A stretch of DNA of 64,000 nucleotides from Bacillus amyloliquefaciens DSM 7 = ATCC 23350 (lineage in GTDB: Bacteria; Bacillota; Bacilli; Bacillales; Bacillaceae): positions 2,289,001 to 2,353,000 of the forward strand of contig NC_014551.1 in assembly GCF_000196735.1 (NCBI RefSeq), given 5' to 3'. Below are positions 54,732 through 63,688 of this stretch, piece after piece. The notes beneath the pieces are model-generated. The model had not been told where the DNA came from. It saw only the letters and a program-made list of their open reading frames with translations, and searched no databases. The position numbers and the translations under genes are program-made. Position 1 is the first letter of the stretch. Each line of letters begins with the position of its first letter.

Positions 54732-55747
54732 ATGGCCAGAAAATTATTTACACCATGGACCGTTAAAGATGTAACGATCAAAAACCGTATTGTTATGGCA
54801 CCGATGTGTATGTATTCCTCACATGAGAAGGACGGAAAACTGCAGCCTTTTCATATGGCGCACTACATATCGCGCGCAATCGGACAGGTCGGCCTGATAA
54901 TCGTTGAAGCGACAGCTGTGAATCCGCAGGGACGCATTTCCGATCAGGATTTGGGCATTTGGAGCGACGATCATATCGAAGGTTTTGCCAAACTGACGGA
55001 ACAAGTGAAAGCGCAAGGTTCAAAAATCGGCATTCAGCTCGCGCACGCGGGACGTAAAGCTGAGCTTGACGGAGACATTTACGCTCCTTCAGCCATTCCG
55101 TTCGACGAGCAGTCCAAAACACCGGCTGAAATGACGACAGAACAAATTAAAGAAACCATTCAGGAATTCAAACAGGCGGCGGCACGCGCGAAAGAAGCCG
55201 GCTTTGACATTATCGAGCTTCATGCGGCACACGGCTACTTAATGCACGAATTTTTGTACCGCTGTCCAATCACCGCACAGACGAATACGGAGGATCACAT
55301 GAAAATCGCTACCGCTTCTTAGGCGAGACGATTGACGCCGTCAAGGAAGTATGGGACGGCCCGTTATTTGTCCGTGTTTCTGCATCTGATTATACAGACA
55401 AGGGGCTGGACATTGCCGATCACATCGGTTTTGCGAAGTGGATGAAGGAACAGGGAGTCGACCTGATTGATTGCAGCTCAGGCGCACTCGTTCAAGCTGA
55501 TATTAACGTCTTCCCCGGCTACCAAGTGAGCTTCGCAGAGAAAATCCGCGAGCAGGCCGAAATCGCAACAGGCGCCGTCGGTTTGATAACGACGGGAACA
55601 ATGGCGGAAGAAATTCTGCAGAACAACCGCGCTGACCTTATTTTTGTCGCGAGAGAACTTCTGCGCGATCCGCACTTTGCAAGGAGTGCAGCGAAGCAGC
55701 TGAATACGGAAATACCGTCGCCGGTTCAATACGACAGAGCATGGTGA
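54732..55747 (+). pseudogene. namA: Frameshifted NADPH dehydrogenase NamA (YqjM)
   Basis: NamA is an old-yellow-enzyme FMN flavoprotein that reduces enones and nitro compounds. The first frame (54732 on, after GGGAGG) reads [20 protein letters not shown] through [12 protein letters not shown]; then CACGAATTTTTGTACCGC shows one base too few for the conserved [13 protein letters not shown], which is found in the next frame from about 55257. The rest ([27 protein letters not shown], to QYDRAW) is intact to 55747. As read, the product stops at 55322 after 196 residues. Either a true one-base deletion or a sequence error. Confidence 0.85.
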
Positions 55748-55750
55748 CAG

Positions 55751-55796
55751 AAGAGACAGCCGGAGATTTTTCGATCCGGCTGTCTCTTTTTTTATT
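55751..55796 (+). terminator. Intrinsic terminator after namA
   Basis: AGAGACAGCCGGA-gatttttcga-TCCGGCTGTCTCTTTTTTT. Confidence 0.92.
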
Positions 55797-55801
55797 TTTT
55801 G

Positions 55802-55828
55802 AGAAACGATTGCCGAAGCTTCTCCGTC
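55802..55828 (+). promoter_or_regulatory. ECF sigma promoter of yqjL
   Basis: AGAAAC (55802-55807), 17 bases, CGTC (55825-55828). yqjL is reported as a SigM-dependent paraquat-resistance gene in B. subtilis, as I recall. Confidence 0.65.
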
Positions 55829-55862
55829 TTCCCTATAGAACCAATTAGAGGGGATGACTCCA

Positions 55863-56636
55863 ATGAAAGCAGCATGGATGGAAAGGACATACTTGATTGA
55901 CGGATGTCCGTTTTATACTAAACACCGTAAAGGTGCCGGCGAAGTGACGATCGTCTTTGAAGCCGGCTACGGCACTTCTTCTGAAACATGGACATCATTA
56001 CTCGCTGACATAGATGAAGAATTTGGGGTTTTCACATATGACAGGGCCGGAATCGGCAAAAGCGGACAAAGCAAAAACAAGAGAACGGCGGATCACATGG
56101 TACAGGAATTAAACGCTCTACTGCTTAAAGCCGGCGTCAAGCCTCCTTACCTTGTCGTCTCGCATTCATACGGCACGATTATCAGCAGACTCTGGGCGAG
56201 CCGAAACCGCCGGGATATTCTCGGGATGGTATTGCTTGACCCGGTTTCTGAGGATCAGGAGACAAAAGTGCTTCCGCTTCTTCCCGAGGAAATGAAAGCC
56301 GCCTATCTGAAACAGTTCATACTAGAAGGATCACATGCGGAATTTTTGACGAGTCTTCGGCAGATTAAGCACCAGCAGCTTCATTTCAGCGATATGCCGC
56401 TGTTGATTTTATCATCGGGAGAGCGGGATGAGCGCTTAAAGCACGCGCATGAACAATGGGTAAACCTGCACAGAAATATGCTTGATATCTCGCATCAAAG
56501 CGGATGGATTCAGGCCAAAAACAGTTCTCACGCCATTCATCACGATGAACCGCACATCGTCCACCTGGCCATTTATGATGTTTGGTGTGCGGCGCGCCAG
56601 CAAATGAATGCGCCTGCCTATCAGGCGGTAAACTGA
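55863..56636 (+). CDS. yqjL: Alpha/beta hydrolase YqjL
   Basis: A 257-residue alpha/beta hydrolase. The oxyanion region is FEAGYGTSSETW, the nucleophile serine stands in VVSHSYGTI, and a likely histidine is in KNSSHAIHHDEP. In B. subtilis it belongs to the SigM regulon and affects paraquat resistance; the substrate is unknown. The ATG at 55863 was preferred because GAGGGG lies nine bases ahead; the ATG at 55854 touches that site. A terminator follows. Confidence 0.88.
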   Translation: MKAAWMERTYLIDGCPFYTKHRKGAGEVTIVFEAGYGTSSETWTSLLADIDEEFGVFTYDRAGIGKSGQSKNKRTADHMVQELNALLLKAGVKPPYLVVSHSYGTIISRLWASRNRRDILGMVLLDPVSEDQETKVLPLLPEEMKAAYLKQFILEGSHAEFLTSLRQIKHQQLHFSDMPLLILSSGERDERLKHAHEQWVNLHRNMLDISHQSGWIQAKNSSHAIHHDEPHIVHLAIYDVWCAARQQMNAPAYQAVN

Positions 56637-56642
56637 TAAAAC

Positions 56643-56677
56643 AAAAGCCATTGTGCCGCGGCACAATGGCTTTTTTA
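56643..56677. terminator. Bidirectional terminator yqjL/rpmGA
   Basis: AAAGCCATTGTGCC-gc-GGCACAATGGCTTTTTT lies between convergent genes, with flanking A and T runs. Confidence 0.9.
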
Positions 56678-56685
56678 TTCGTGAT

Positions 56686-56835
56686 CTACTTTGTCTCACG
56701 GTGCAAAGTATACTTTTTCAACCGGGGTGAATACTTTTTCAGTTCTAACCGGTCCGGATTCGTCCGTTTGTTCTTCGTCGTAATATAATTTCTGTCCCCT
56801 GTCTCTGTGCAAGCCAATGTCACATTCACACGCAT
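56686..56835 (-). CDS. rpmGA: 50S ribosomal protein L33
   Basis: The 49-residue protein starts [20 protein letters not shown] and ends [12 protein letters not shown], clearly L33 of the large ribosomal subunit. It has a single cysteine, so the zinc-binding CxxC pairs of the other L33 form are missing, which makes it the zinc-independent type by sequence. GAGGTG precedes tandem ATGs; the second was chosen for spacing. It lies between yqjL and rnz, as in B. subtilis. Confidence 0.94.
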   Translation of the reverse strand: MRVNVTLACTETGDRNYITTKNKRTNPDRLELKKYSPRLKKYTLHRETK

Positions 56836-56913
56836 CATTTTCACCTCACGATCAAATCGTAACAATTACGTTTTATTATAGATCATCAAACAAAAATGTC
56901 AAGCGCACATTTT

Positions 56914-57840
56914 TTAAGAGCGCTCCACGGCAACCTCCATAAAGTCAAAGGCTACCTTACTGTTTTCAAATACCGCTTTCGCCTCATGTTCCAGCCGCTC
57001 TATCGGCGCTTCGCCTTGATACCTGGCGCTGATATGAGTTAAGATCAGCTGTTTGGCGCCTGCTTTTTTTGCTGTTTGCGCGGCCTGTTCTGTCGTCGCG
57101 TGATAATAATTATGCGCGAGCTTTGCATCTTCCTTGGCAAACGTCGCTTCATGAACAAGTACATCGGCATTGCGCGCCAGTTCCGTTACCCGCTCTGATA
57201 CACGGGTATCCCCGGAAAAAGCGACGATTCTTCCCTTTTTCGGCGGCTCCAAAAAATCCTCACCATTAATTATTCTTCCATCGTCAAGCGTGACTGTTTC
57301 GCCTTTTTTGATTTTCTGGTAGACAGGTCCGGGCGGAATATTCATTTCTTTCAGTCTGCCGGCCTGCAATGCACCGGGAATATCCTTTTCCTGAATCCGA
57401 TAGCCGAACGCTTCTACACCGTGAATGACGGATGCTGCGGTGACGATGAATTGGTCATCCTCAAAAACCGTTCCCTCTTCAATTTCATGTATGGCAAGAG
57501 GATAAGTCAAATGTGTCGCCGTCACTTTCAGGCTTGTTTCGATAAATGCTTTTATGCCTTTTGGCCCGTAAATCGCCAGCTCTTCTTCACCGCCTTGAAA
57601 CGACCGGCTTCCCAATAAACCCGGAAGGCCGTAAACATGGTCGCCGTGAAGATGTGTGATGAATATCTTTTCAATTTTCCTCGGTTTAATTGTTGTATGT
57701 AAAATCTGATGCTGAGTGGCTTCCCCGCAATCAAACAGCCATACGGAGCGCCTTTCTTCAAGAAGCTTCAGCGCGACGGACGTTACGTTTCTCGTCTTTG
57801 CCGGCATGCCGGCCCCCGTCCCTAAAAATATTAATTCCAC
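56914..57840 (-). CDS. rnz: Ribonuclease Z
   Basis: RNase Z cuts the 3' trailer from tRNA precursors that lack an encoded CCA end. The 308-residue beta-lactamase-fold protein shows the phosphodiesterase motif THLHGDH (62-68), further metal ligands in FSGDTR and HISARY, and the flexible exosite region near residues 150-175 ([11 protein letters not shown]). Length and start [15 protein letters not shown] match the family. It is divergent from zwf. Confidence 0.97.
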   Translation of the reverse strand: MELIFLGTGAGMPAKTRNVTSVALKLLEERRSVWLFDCGEATQHQILHTTIKPRKIEKIFITHLHGDHVYGLPGLLGSRSFQGGEEELAIYGPKGIKAFIETSLKVTATHLTYPLAIHEIEEGTVFEDDQFIVTAASVIHGVEAFGYRIQEKDIPGALQAGRLKEMNIPPGPVYQKIKKGETVTLDDGRIINGEDFLEPPKKGRIVAFSGDTRVSERVTELARNADVLVHEATFAKEDAKLAHNYYHATTEQAAQTAKKAGAKQLILTHISARYQGEAPIERLEHEAKAVFENSKVAFDFMEVAVERS

Positions 57841-57965
57841 AATGCTTCCTCCTAGATCTTTGTACTACTAAGGATACAGGATCAGGCTGAAAATGTGAAT
57901 TCGCCAGGGGCGCCCCCGGCATGATTAATTTTTTTCCGCAAACCGCAAAAAACAGGCTGAAATGT

Positions 57966-57994
57966 TTGCTTTCAATGAATTTTAGATTTAAAAT
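57966..57994 (+). promoter_or_regulatory. SigA promoter of zwf
   Basis: TTGCTT (57966-57971), 17 bases, TAAAAT (57989-57994), about 55 bases before the start codon. Confidence 0.6.
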
Positions 57995-58048
57995 GAAGGA
58001 AATATGCGGGGTTTTAAACCATGCTTCAGATAAAGTGAGGTACTCTAA

Positions 58049-59518
58049 GTGAAAACAAACGACAAACCAAAAGCAGTAATTGTAATATTTGGTGCCACAG
58101 GGGATTTGGCAAAACGAAAACTTTACCCATCCATTCATCGTTTATATAAAAATGGTCAAATTGGTGAAGAGTTTGCAGTTGTAGGTGTTGGAAGAAGACC
58201 TTGGTCAAACGAGGACCTCCGGGAAACCGTTAAAACGTCTGTTTCTTCGGCTGGGCAAAAAGACACAGACGATTTCACGTCTCATTTTTATTACCATCCG
58301 TTTGATGTAACGAATCCGGGTTCCTATCAGGAGCTGAATGTCCTGCTTGACCGGCTTGAGCATACATATGAAATCCCGAACAACAGAATGTTTTACTTGG
58401 CGATGGCCCCTGAATTTTTCGGCACTATCGCAAAATCGCTTAAAAACGAAGGTGTCACGGCGACAAAAGGCTGGTCCCGTCTCGTAATTGAAAAACCGTT
58501 CGGCCACGACCTGCCGAGTGCGAAAGAGCTTAACAAAGAAATACGCGAAGCGTTCACAGAAGATCAAATTTATCGGATCGACCATTACTTAGGCAAGCAA
58601 ATGGTTCAAAACATCGAAGTCATCCGGTTTGCGAATGCACTGTTTGAGCCGCTGTGGAATAACCGCTACATCTCAAACATCCAGATTACGTCAAGTGAAG
58701 ATCTCGGCGTTGAGGACCGTGCGAGATATTATGAGAAATCAGGCGCACTCCGCGATATGGTTCAGAATCATATTTTACAAATGGTCGCTCTTTTGGCGAT
58801 GGAACCGCCGATTAAACTGAACACGGAAGAAATCCGCAGCGAAAAAGTGAAGGTGCTGAGAGCGCTACGCCCTGTCGCTCAAAACGAAGTGAATGATTAC
58901 TTCGTCCGCGGACAATACCAAGCCGGAACGATCGACGGCACCCCTGTAGCGAGTTATACGGATGAGCATAACGTAGCGCCGGATTCCAATACGGAAACAT
59001 TCGTGTCCGGTAAGCTGTTAATCGATAACTTCCGCTGGGCCGGCGTTCCGTTTTATATCCGCACAGGAAAACGGATGAAAGAAAAATCAACGAAAATTGT
59101 CGTTCAATTTAAAGACATTCCGATGAACCTTTATTACGGCAATGAAACGAATGTAAATCCGAACCTGCTTGTCATCCACATTCAGCCGGATGAAGGCATC
59201 ACTTTATATCTGAACGCTAAAAAATTAGGCGGAGCCGCACACGCTCAGCCGATTAAGCTGGATTACTGCAGCAACTGCAGTGATGAAATGAACACACCGG
59301 AAGCCTATGAAAAATTAATTCACGACTGTCTGCTCGGCGATGCGACGAACTTCGCCCATTGGGATGAAGTAGCGCTTTCCTGGAATTTCGTCGATGCGAT
59401 TTCCGAAACATGGGCTGCCGACAAAACCCTTTCTCCGAATTATGAAGCCGGATCAATGGGACCGAAGGCTTCGGATGACCTCTTGGAAAAAGACGGCCTT
59501 CACTGGTGGAATATATAA
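58049..59518 (+). CDS. zwf: Glucose-6-phosphate 1-dehydrogenase
   Basis: Zwf oxidises glucose 6-phosphate to the lactone with NADP, entering the oxidative pentose phosphate path. The 489 residues show the cofactor site VIFGATGDLAKRK, the signature RIDHYLGKQMVQN with the catalytic histidine, and VIEKPFGHDL. Translation starts at GTG (58049) eight bases after GAGGT. The partner enzyme GndA is encoded convergently next door. Confidence 0.97.
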   Translation: MKTNDKPKAVIVIFGATGDLAKRKLYPSIHRLYKNGQIGEEFAVVGVGRRPWSNEDLRETVKTSVSSAGQKDTDDFTSHFYYHPFDVTNPGSYQELNVLLDRLEHTYEIPNNRMFYLAMAPEFFGTIAKSLKNEGVTATKGWSRLVIEKPFGHDLPSAKELNKEIREAFTEDQIYRIDHYLGKQMVQNIEVIRFANALFEPLWNNRYISNIQITSSEDLGVEDRARYYEKSGALRDMVQNHILQMVALLAMEPPIKLNTEEIRSEKVKVLRALRPVAQNEVNDYFVRGQYQAGTIDGTPVASYTDEHNVAPDSNTETFVSGKLLIDNFRWAGVPFYIRTGKRMKEKSTKIVVQFKDIPMNLYYGNETNVNPNLLVIHIQPDEGITLYLNAKKLGGAAHAQPIKLDYCSNCSDEMNTPEAYEKLIHDCLLGDATNFAHWDEVALSWNFVDAISETWAADKTLSPNYEAGSMGPKASDDLLEKDGLHWWNI

Positions 59519-59524
59519 TAATCA

Positions 59525-59563
59525 AAAAACCGCGGCGCCGTTCATTACGGCCCGCGGTTTTTA
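59525..59563 (+). terminator. Intrinsic terminator after zwf
   Basis: AAAAACCGCGGGCC-type stem: AAAACCGCGG...CCGCGGTTTTT with a GC-rich internal loop. Confidence 0.8.
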
Positions 59564-59571
59564 CATATCAG

Positions 59572-59603
59572 AAAAGCCCCCGCAATAATTGCGGGGGCTT
59601 TTT
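59572..59603 (-). terminator. Intrinsic terminator after gndA
   Basis: AAAAGCCCCCGCAA-ttat-TGCGGGGGCTTTT; on the minus strand it follows the gndA stop. Confidence 0.85.
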
Positions 59604-59605
59604 CA

Positions 59606-61015
59606 TTACTTCATCCATTCAGTATGGAAAATGCCTTCTTTATCCGTGCGTTCATACGTATGCGCGCCGAAGTAGTCACGCTGCGCTTGAATTAAGTTTG
59701 CAGGAAGCACTGCCGTACGGTAGCTGTCGTAATACGCAAGTGCGCTTGAGAACGAAGGTACCGGCACGCCTTGGGCTACCGCAAGTGAAATGACTTGGCG
59801 AAGAGCGCCTTGGTAGCTTTCTGCGATATTTTTGAAATAGCTGTCAAGAAGCAAGTTGTCAAGCTCCGGCTCACGGTCATACGCATCTTTGATCTTTTGC
59901 AGGAACGCCGCGCGGATGATACAGCCGCCGCGGAAGATCATAGCGATCTCACCGTATTTCAGATCCCAGTTATATTCTTCTGACGCGGCTTTCATTTGGG
60001 CGAAGCCTTGTGCGTAAGAACAGATTTTACTCATGAAGAGCGCTTTTCTGACCGCTTCAATCAGCTCTTCTTTATTTTCAGTAACCGGCTTAACGTCAGG
60101 TCCTGACAGAAGGCCGCTCGCTTTCACACGCTCATCTTTCATTGCGGAAATGAAACGCGCAAACACAGATTCAGTGATAATCGGAAGCGGTACGCCTAGG
60201 TCAAGAGCGCTTTGGCTTGTCCATTTACCCGTTCCTTTTTGGCCTGCTTTATCAAGGATGACATCAACAAGCGGTTTGCCTGTTTCTTCATCTTTTTTGG
60301 TGAAAATGTCAGCCGTGATTTCGATCAGATAGCTGTCAAGTTCCCCTTTGTTCCACTCAGCGAATACTTCGTGAAGCTCTTCGGCAGACAGTCCGAGCAC
60401 CTGTTTCAGAATGAAGTAAGACTCAGAGATCAGCTGCATGTCACCGTATTCGATACCGTTGTGCACCATTTTCACATAGTGTCCCGCTCCGTCCGGGCCG
60501 ATGTATGTCGTACAAGCTTCTCCGTCCACTTTAGCAGAAATGGCTTCTAAAATCGGTTTCACAAGTTCATGCGCTTCCTTTTGGCCGCCCGGCATAATAG
60601 AAGGCCCTTTCAGCGCTCCCTCTTCACCGCCTGATACACCCGTTCCGATAAAGTGAATGCCGCTTTCGGCAAGCTCTTTGTTCCGGCGCTGTGTATCTTT
60701 ATAGTATGTATTTCCGCCGTCAATCAAAATATCGTCTTTTTCCAGATGAGGAAGAAGAGATTGAATCGTCGCATCCGTTGCAGTTCCCGCTTTAACCATT
60801 AATAGAATTTTGCGGGGCGTTTCAAGAGACTGGACAAACTCCTCAATGCTGTATGTACCGACAACATTTTTGCCTTTTGCCTCTTCTAAAAACTCTTCCG
60901 TTTTGCTGCTTGATCTGTTGTACACAGACACAGAAAATCCCCGGCTTTCGATGTTAAGAGCCAGATTTTTACCCATTACCGCAAGACCGATAACTCCGAT
61001 TTGTTGTTTTGACAT
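59606..61015 (-). CDS. gndA: 6-phosphogluconate dehydrogenase, NADP-dependent
   Basis: GndA oxidises and decarboxylates 6-phosphogluconate to ribulose 5-phosphate. The 469 residues include the Rossmann site [21 protein letters not shown], with the NADP-preferring NRSSSKTEE, the catalytic [19 protein letters not shown], and a C-terminal helical domain. B. subtilis has a second, NAD-linked paralogue (gntZ); this locus next to zwf is gndA (yqjI). Confidence 0.96.
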   Translation of the reverse strand: MSKQQIGVIGLAVMGKNLALNIESRGFSVSVYNRSSSKTEEFLEEAKGKNVVGTYSIEEFVQSLETPRKILLMVKAGTATDATIQSLLPHLEKDDILIDGGNTYYKDTQRRNKELAESGIHFIGTGVSGGEEGALKGPSIMPGGQKEAHELVKPILEAISAKVDGEACTTYIGPDGAGHYVKMVHNGIEYGDMQLISESYFILKQVLGLSAEELHEVFAEWNKGELDSYLIEITADIFTKKDEETGKPLVDVILDKAGQKGTGKWTSQSALDLGVPLPIITESVFARFISAMKDERVKASGLLSGPDVKPVTENKEELIEAVRKALFMSKICSYAQGFAQMKAASEEYNWDLKYGEIAMIFRGGCIIRAAFLQKIKDAYDREPELDNLLLDSYFKNIAESYQGALRQVISLAVAQGVPVPSFSSALAYYDSYRTAVLPANLIQAQRDYFGAHTYERTDKEGIFHTEWMK

Positions 61016-61123
61016 ATTCTAACGTCCCTTCTTCAAACGTTTAACCATTTTAAAATTTAAATTAAAATAAAATGATATTTATACTAAAGAAATTATCATA
61101 GATAACCCCTTTTTTCAAGTTAT

Positions 61124-62368
61124 TCAGCTTTTCTTTTCATCCTGAAAAAAGTCTCTGTTAAAGCTCGTTCCCTTTGTTTTGCTTTCTTCTTTTTTCATAA
61201 CGGCGCCTTTTCTGATCAGGTTTCGGCCGTACTTTTCATTCAGCTGATTCATCATCTGAAAAATCGGCTCGTCCTTTGCATCCTCCTTGAACGAAAACAG
61301 ATCAAGCTGTTTATACGCCTGCTGTTTTTCAACCAGTTCCGTTCCGGTGATGCCGAGAAGCCTTACTGGATTTTGGTTCCAATGTTTGTCAAACAGCTCC
61401 ATTGCCGCTTCCATGATGTCTTTTTTCTGATCAACCGGATTGCTGAGGGTCATGCTTCTTGTGACCGTTTTCCAATCCGCATAACGGATCATGATGAACA
61501 GCCGGCAGGCCATGACCTCCTTACGCTGGAGCCGTTCGCTTACAGAAAGCGCGAGACGGTCAAACACGCCGGTTAATTCGTCCCAGTCAGCCGAATCATG
61601 CGACAGGGTGGATGAGTTGCCGACGCTTTTAAATTCATAAATCCGCTCGGGATCGACTTCTGCATGGTGGATGCCGTTCGCTTTATCCTTCAGTCTCGGG
61701 CCGTTTATACCGAGCAGCGTCTTCAGCGCATGCTCATCTCCTTTTGCCAGATCACCGATCGTTTTGATGCCGAGCGTTTTTATTTTTTCCGCAGTTTTCG
61801 TTCCTATACCGTGCATTTCTTCAATCGGAAGAGGCCACAATACGTCCGGCAGCTCTCTTTTTCTTAAAATGGTGATGCCGAGCGGTTTTTTCATGTCGGA
61901 CGCCATTTTGGCGAGAAATTTATTCGGAGCGATGCCGATGCTTGACGGAAGCAAAAGCTCCTTTTGCAGTCTTGCCTGAATGTCTATGGCGGTCTCATAC
62001 GCCCTGTGTCTGTGCGGTGTGTCTGTAATATCCATGTATCCTTCATCAATAGAAACGGGCTCGACTAAATCCGTATACTCCCTCAGGATGCTGAACATTT
62101 CTTTTGACGAACTCCGGTAGCGGTCAAAATTCGGAGGCACGACGATGAGTTCCGGACAGAGGCGTTTTGCCCGCCACACCGGCATGGTGGTCTTTACGCC
62201 CCGCGCTCTCGCTTCGTAGCTGCAGGTGACGATGATTCCTTTCCGTTCCTTCACGTTTCCGGCAACGGCGAGAGGTTTTCCCTTTAAAGACGGATCATAC
62301 GCCATTTCTACGGAGGCATAGAAACTGTTCATATCGATATGAAATATAATTCTTCCTTTTCCGGCCAC
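61124..62368 (-). CDS. polY1: Y-family DNA polymerase IV (PolY1, YqjH)
   Basis: A 414-residue DinB-type translesion polymerase. Motif I is IIFHIDMNSFYASVEMAYDP, motif III EPVSIDEGYMDITD; the helix-hairpin-helix MHGIGTKTAEKIKTLGI follows. A clamp-binding motif QLDLFSF lies near residue 365. The start is GTG (62366-62368): AAAGGAGG lies eight bases ahead and the resulting length equals the B. subtilis protein; ten more codons upstream overlap this site. No SOS box was found nearby, unlike yqjW. Confidence 0.94.
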   Translation of the reverse strand: MAGKGRIIFHIDMNSFYASVEMAYDPSLKGKPLAVAGNVKERKGIIVTCSYEARARGVKTTMPVWRAKRLCPELIVVPPNFDRYRSSSKEMFSILREYTDLVEPVSIDEGYMDITDTPHRHRAYETAIDIQARLQKELLLPSSIGIAPNKFLAKMASDMKKPLGITILRKRELPDVLWPLPIEEMHGIGTKTAEKIKTLGIKTIGDLAKGDEHALKTLLGINGPRLKDKANGIHHAEVDPERIYEFKSVGNSSTLSHDSADWDELTGVFDRLALSVSERLQRKEVMACRLFIMIRYADWKTVTRSMTLSNPVDQKKDIMEAAMELFDKHWNQNPVRLLGITGTELVEKQQAYKQLDLFSFKEDAKDEPIFQMMNQLNEKYGRNLIRKGAVMKKEESKTKGTSFNRDFFQDEKKS

Positions 62369-62444
62369 TCCCGGCGCCTCCTTTCCTTTCATAGACAAAC
62401 CTCATATATATGTAGTAAAATAAAAGCTGAATGGATGTGATGAA

Positions 62445-62726
62445 ATGATTCTTGAGTCAATGAATGACTTTTTATTTTTAGTCGATTTTTTCACAATTAT
62501 TCTTCCCGCTCTGACCGCGATCGGCATCGCATTTCTTTTGCGTGAGTGCCGCGCAGGCGAGCATTGGAGAACGAAACGTATAGATGAACATCAAGCAGTC
62601 GTTCAGCTGAACCGAACAGACTTTCTTATTATTATATATCATCGCATTACAACTTGGATACGTAAAGTCATCCGCATGAATTCACCGGCGAATGATGATG
62701 AAGATGTCAGCTTCCTCCTTTTATAA
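62445..62726 (+). CDS. mifM: MifM, arrest peptide that senses membrane insertion
   Basis: MifM is a substrate of the SpoIIIJ insertase. When insertion capacity is low its translation stalls near the C-terminus and lets yqjG be made. The 93 residues have one N-terminal membrane helix (about 8-30) and the arrest sequence RITTWIRKVIRMNSPANDDE followed by D and V; the acidic block at residues 83-88 is the stall site in B. subtilis MifM. The gene ends 33 bases before yqjG, and a hairpin covering the yqjG ribosome binding site begins within its last codons. Confidence 0.9.
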   Translation: MILESMNDFLFLVDFFTIILPALTAIGIAFLLRECRAGEHWRTKRIDEHQAVVQLNRTDFLIIIYHRITTWIRKVIRMNSPANDDEDVSFLLL

Positions 62727-62752
62727 CGGCAAGTGATAATAAAAAGGAGGAG
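62713..62752 (+). promoter_or_regulatory. Hairpin hiding the yqjG ribosome binding site
   Basis: TCCTCCTTTTAT (62713-62724) at the end of mifM can pair with ATAAAAAGGAGGA (about 62739-62752), which contains the yqjG Shine-Dalgarno. A ribosome stalled on MifM would cover the first arm and open the site. Confidence 0.88.
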
Positions 62753-62759
62753 ACATGAA

Positions 62760-63596
62760 TTGTCTAAAACATATCAAAAATGGATTGCTTTCGGATTGTT
62801 TTTTATCGTGCTGTTCACAGGCCGCTCGGCGTTTGCGGCGACATCTCAGACTCAGACGGGAGGACTCGGAAATATCGGGTTTTTCCACGATTACCTGATC
62901 GAACCGTTTTCGGCCCTATTAAAAGGTGTGGCGGGCCTGTTCCACGGTGAGTACGGACTGTCGATTATTCTGGTGACGATTATCGTCCGGATCGTTGTAT
63001 TGCCTTTGTTTGTGAACCAATTTAAGAAACAGCGGGTGTTCCAGGAAAAAATGGCTGTGATCAAACCGCAGGTCGACAGCATTCAGGCTAAAATGAAAAA
63101 AACGAAAGATGCGGAAAAACAAAAAGAACTGCAAATGGAAATGATGAAGCTTTACCGTGAGCATAATCTGAATCCGATGGCAATGGGATGTCTTCCGATG
63201 CTGGTACAATTCCCGATTCTGATCGGTTTTTATTACGCCATCCGCTCAACGCCGGAAATCGCTTCACACTCATTCCTGTGGTTCAGCCTAGGGCACTCTG
63301 ATATGCTTGTATCCCTGTGCGCGGGGGCCATGTATTTCTTACAGGCTTATGTTTCCCAAAAACTAAACGAGAAATATTCACCGGCCGCTCAAAACCCGGC
63401 CGCGATGCAGTCAGCAAAAATCATGGTCTTTATTTTCCCTGTCATGATGACTGTTTTTTCACTTAACGTTCCGGCTGCGCTTCCGCTTTACTGGTTTACA
63501 AGCGGACTGTTTTTGACAGTGCAAAACGTACTTTTACAGCAGACGCATCATAAAAAGAAACAAGCTGCGGCTCAAGCGGAGCCCGTAAAGTCATAA
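62760..63596 (+). CDS. yqjG: Membrane protein insertase YqjG (YidC2, MisCB)
   Basis: YqjG is the second YidC/Oxa1-type insertase, paralogue of SpoIIIJ. The 278 residues have an N-terminal signal-type segment, then five membrane helices; conserved parts are EYGLSIILVTIIVRIVVLPL and NPMAMGCLPMLVQFPILIGFYYAI. The conserved arginine in the groove is in TIIVRIVV. Start is TTG (62760), seven bases after GGAG, out of frame with an overlapping ATG. Its production depends on MifM stalling. Confidence 0.94.
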   Translation: MSKTYQKWIAFGLFFIVLFTGRSAFAATSQTQTGGLGNIGFFHDYLIEPFSALLKGVAGLFHGEYGLSIILVTIIVRIVVLPLFVNQFKKQRVFQEKMAVIKPQVDSIQAKMKKTKDAEKQKELQMEMMKLYREHNLNPMAMGCLPMLVQFPILIGFYYAIRSTPEIASHSFLWFSLGHSDMLVSLCAGAMYFLQAYVSQKLNEKYSPAAQNPAAMQSAKIMVFIFPVMMTVFSLNVPAALPLYWFTSGLFLTVQNVLLQQTHHKKKQAAAQAEPVKS

Positions 63597-63600
63597 TACT

Positions 63601-63633
63601 GAACCTGCCGGATAAGTTCCGGCAGGTTTTTTT
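63601..63633 (+). terminator. Intrinsic terminator after yqjG
   Basis: AACCTGCCGG-ataagt-TCCGGCAGGTTTTTTT. Confidence 0.9.
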
Positions 63634-63650
63634 CATGCGTTTGCAGACGC

Positions 63651-63683
63651 GAAAAAAAAAAGCACCCAATTCATTGGGTGCTT
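63651..63683 (-). terminator. Intrinsic terminator after yqjE
   Basis: AGCACCCAAT-ga-ATTGGGTGCTTTTTTTTTT on the minus strand. Confidence 0.9.
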
Positions 63684-63688
63684 CGTTT

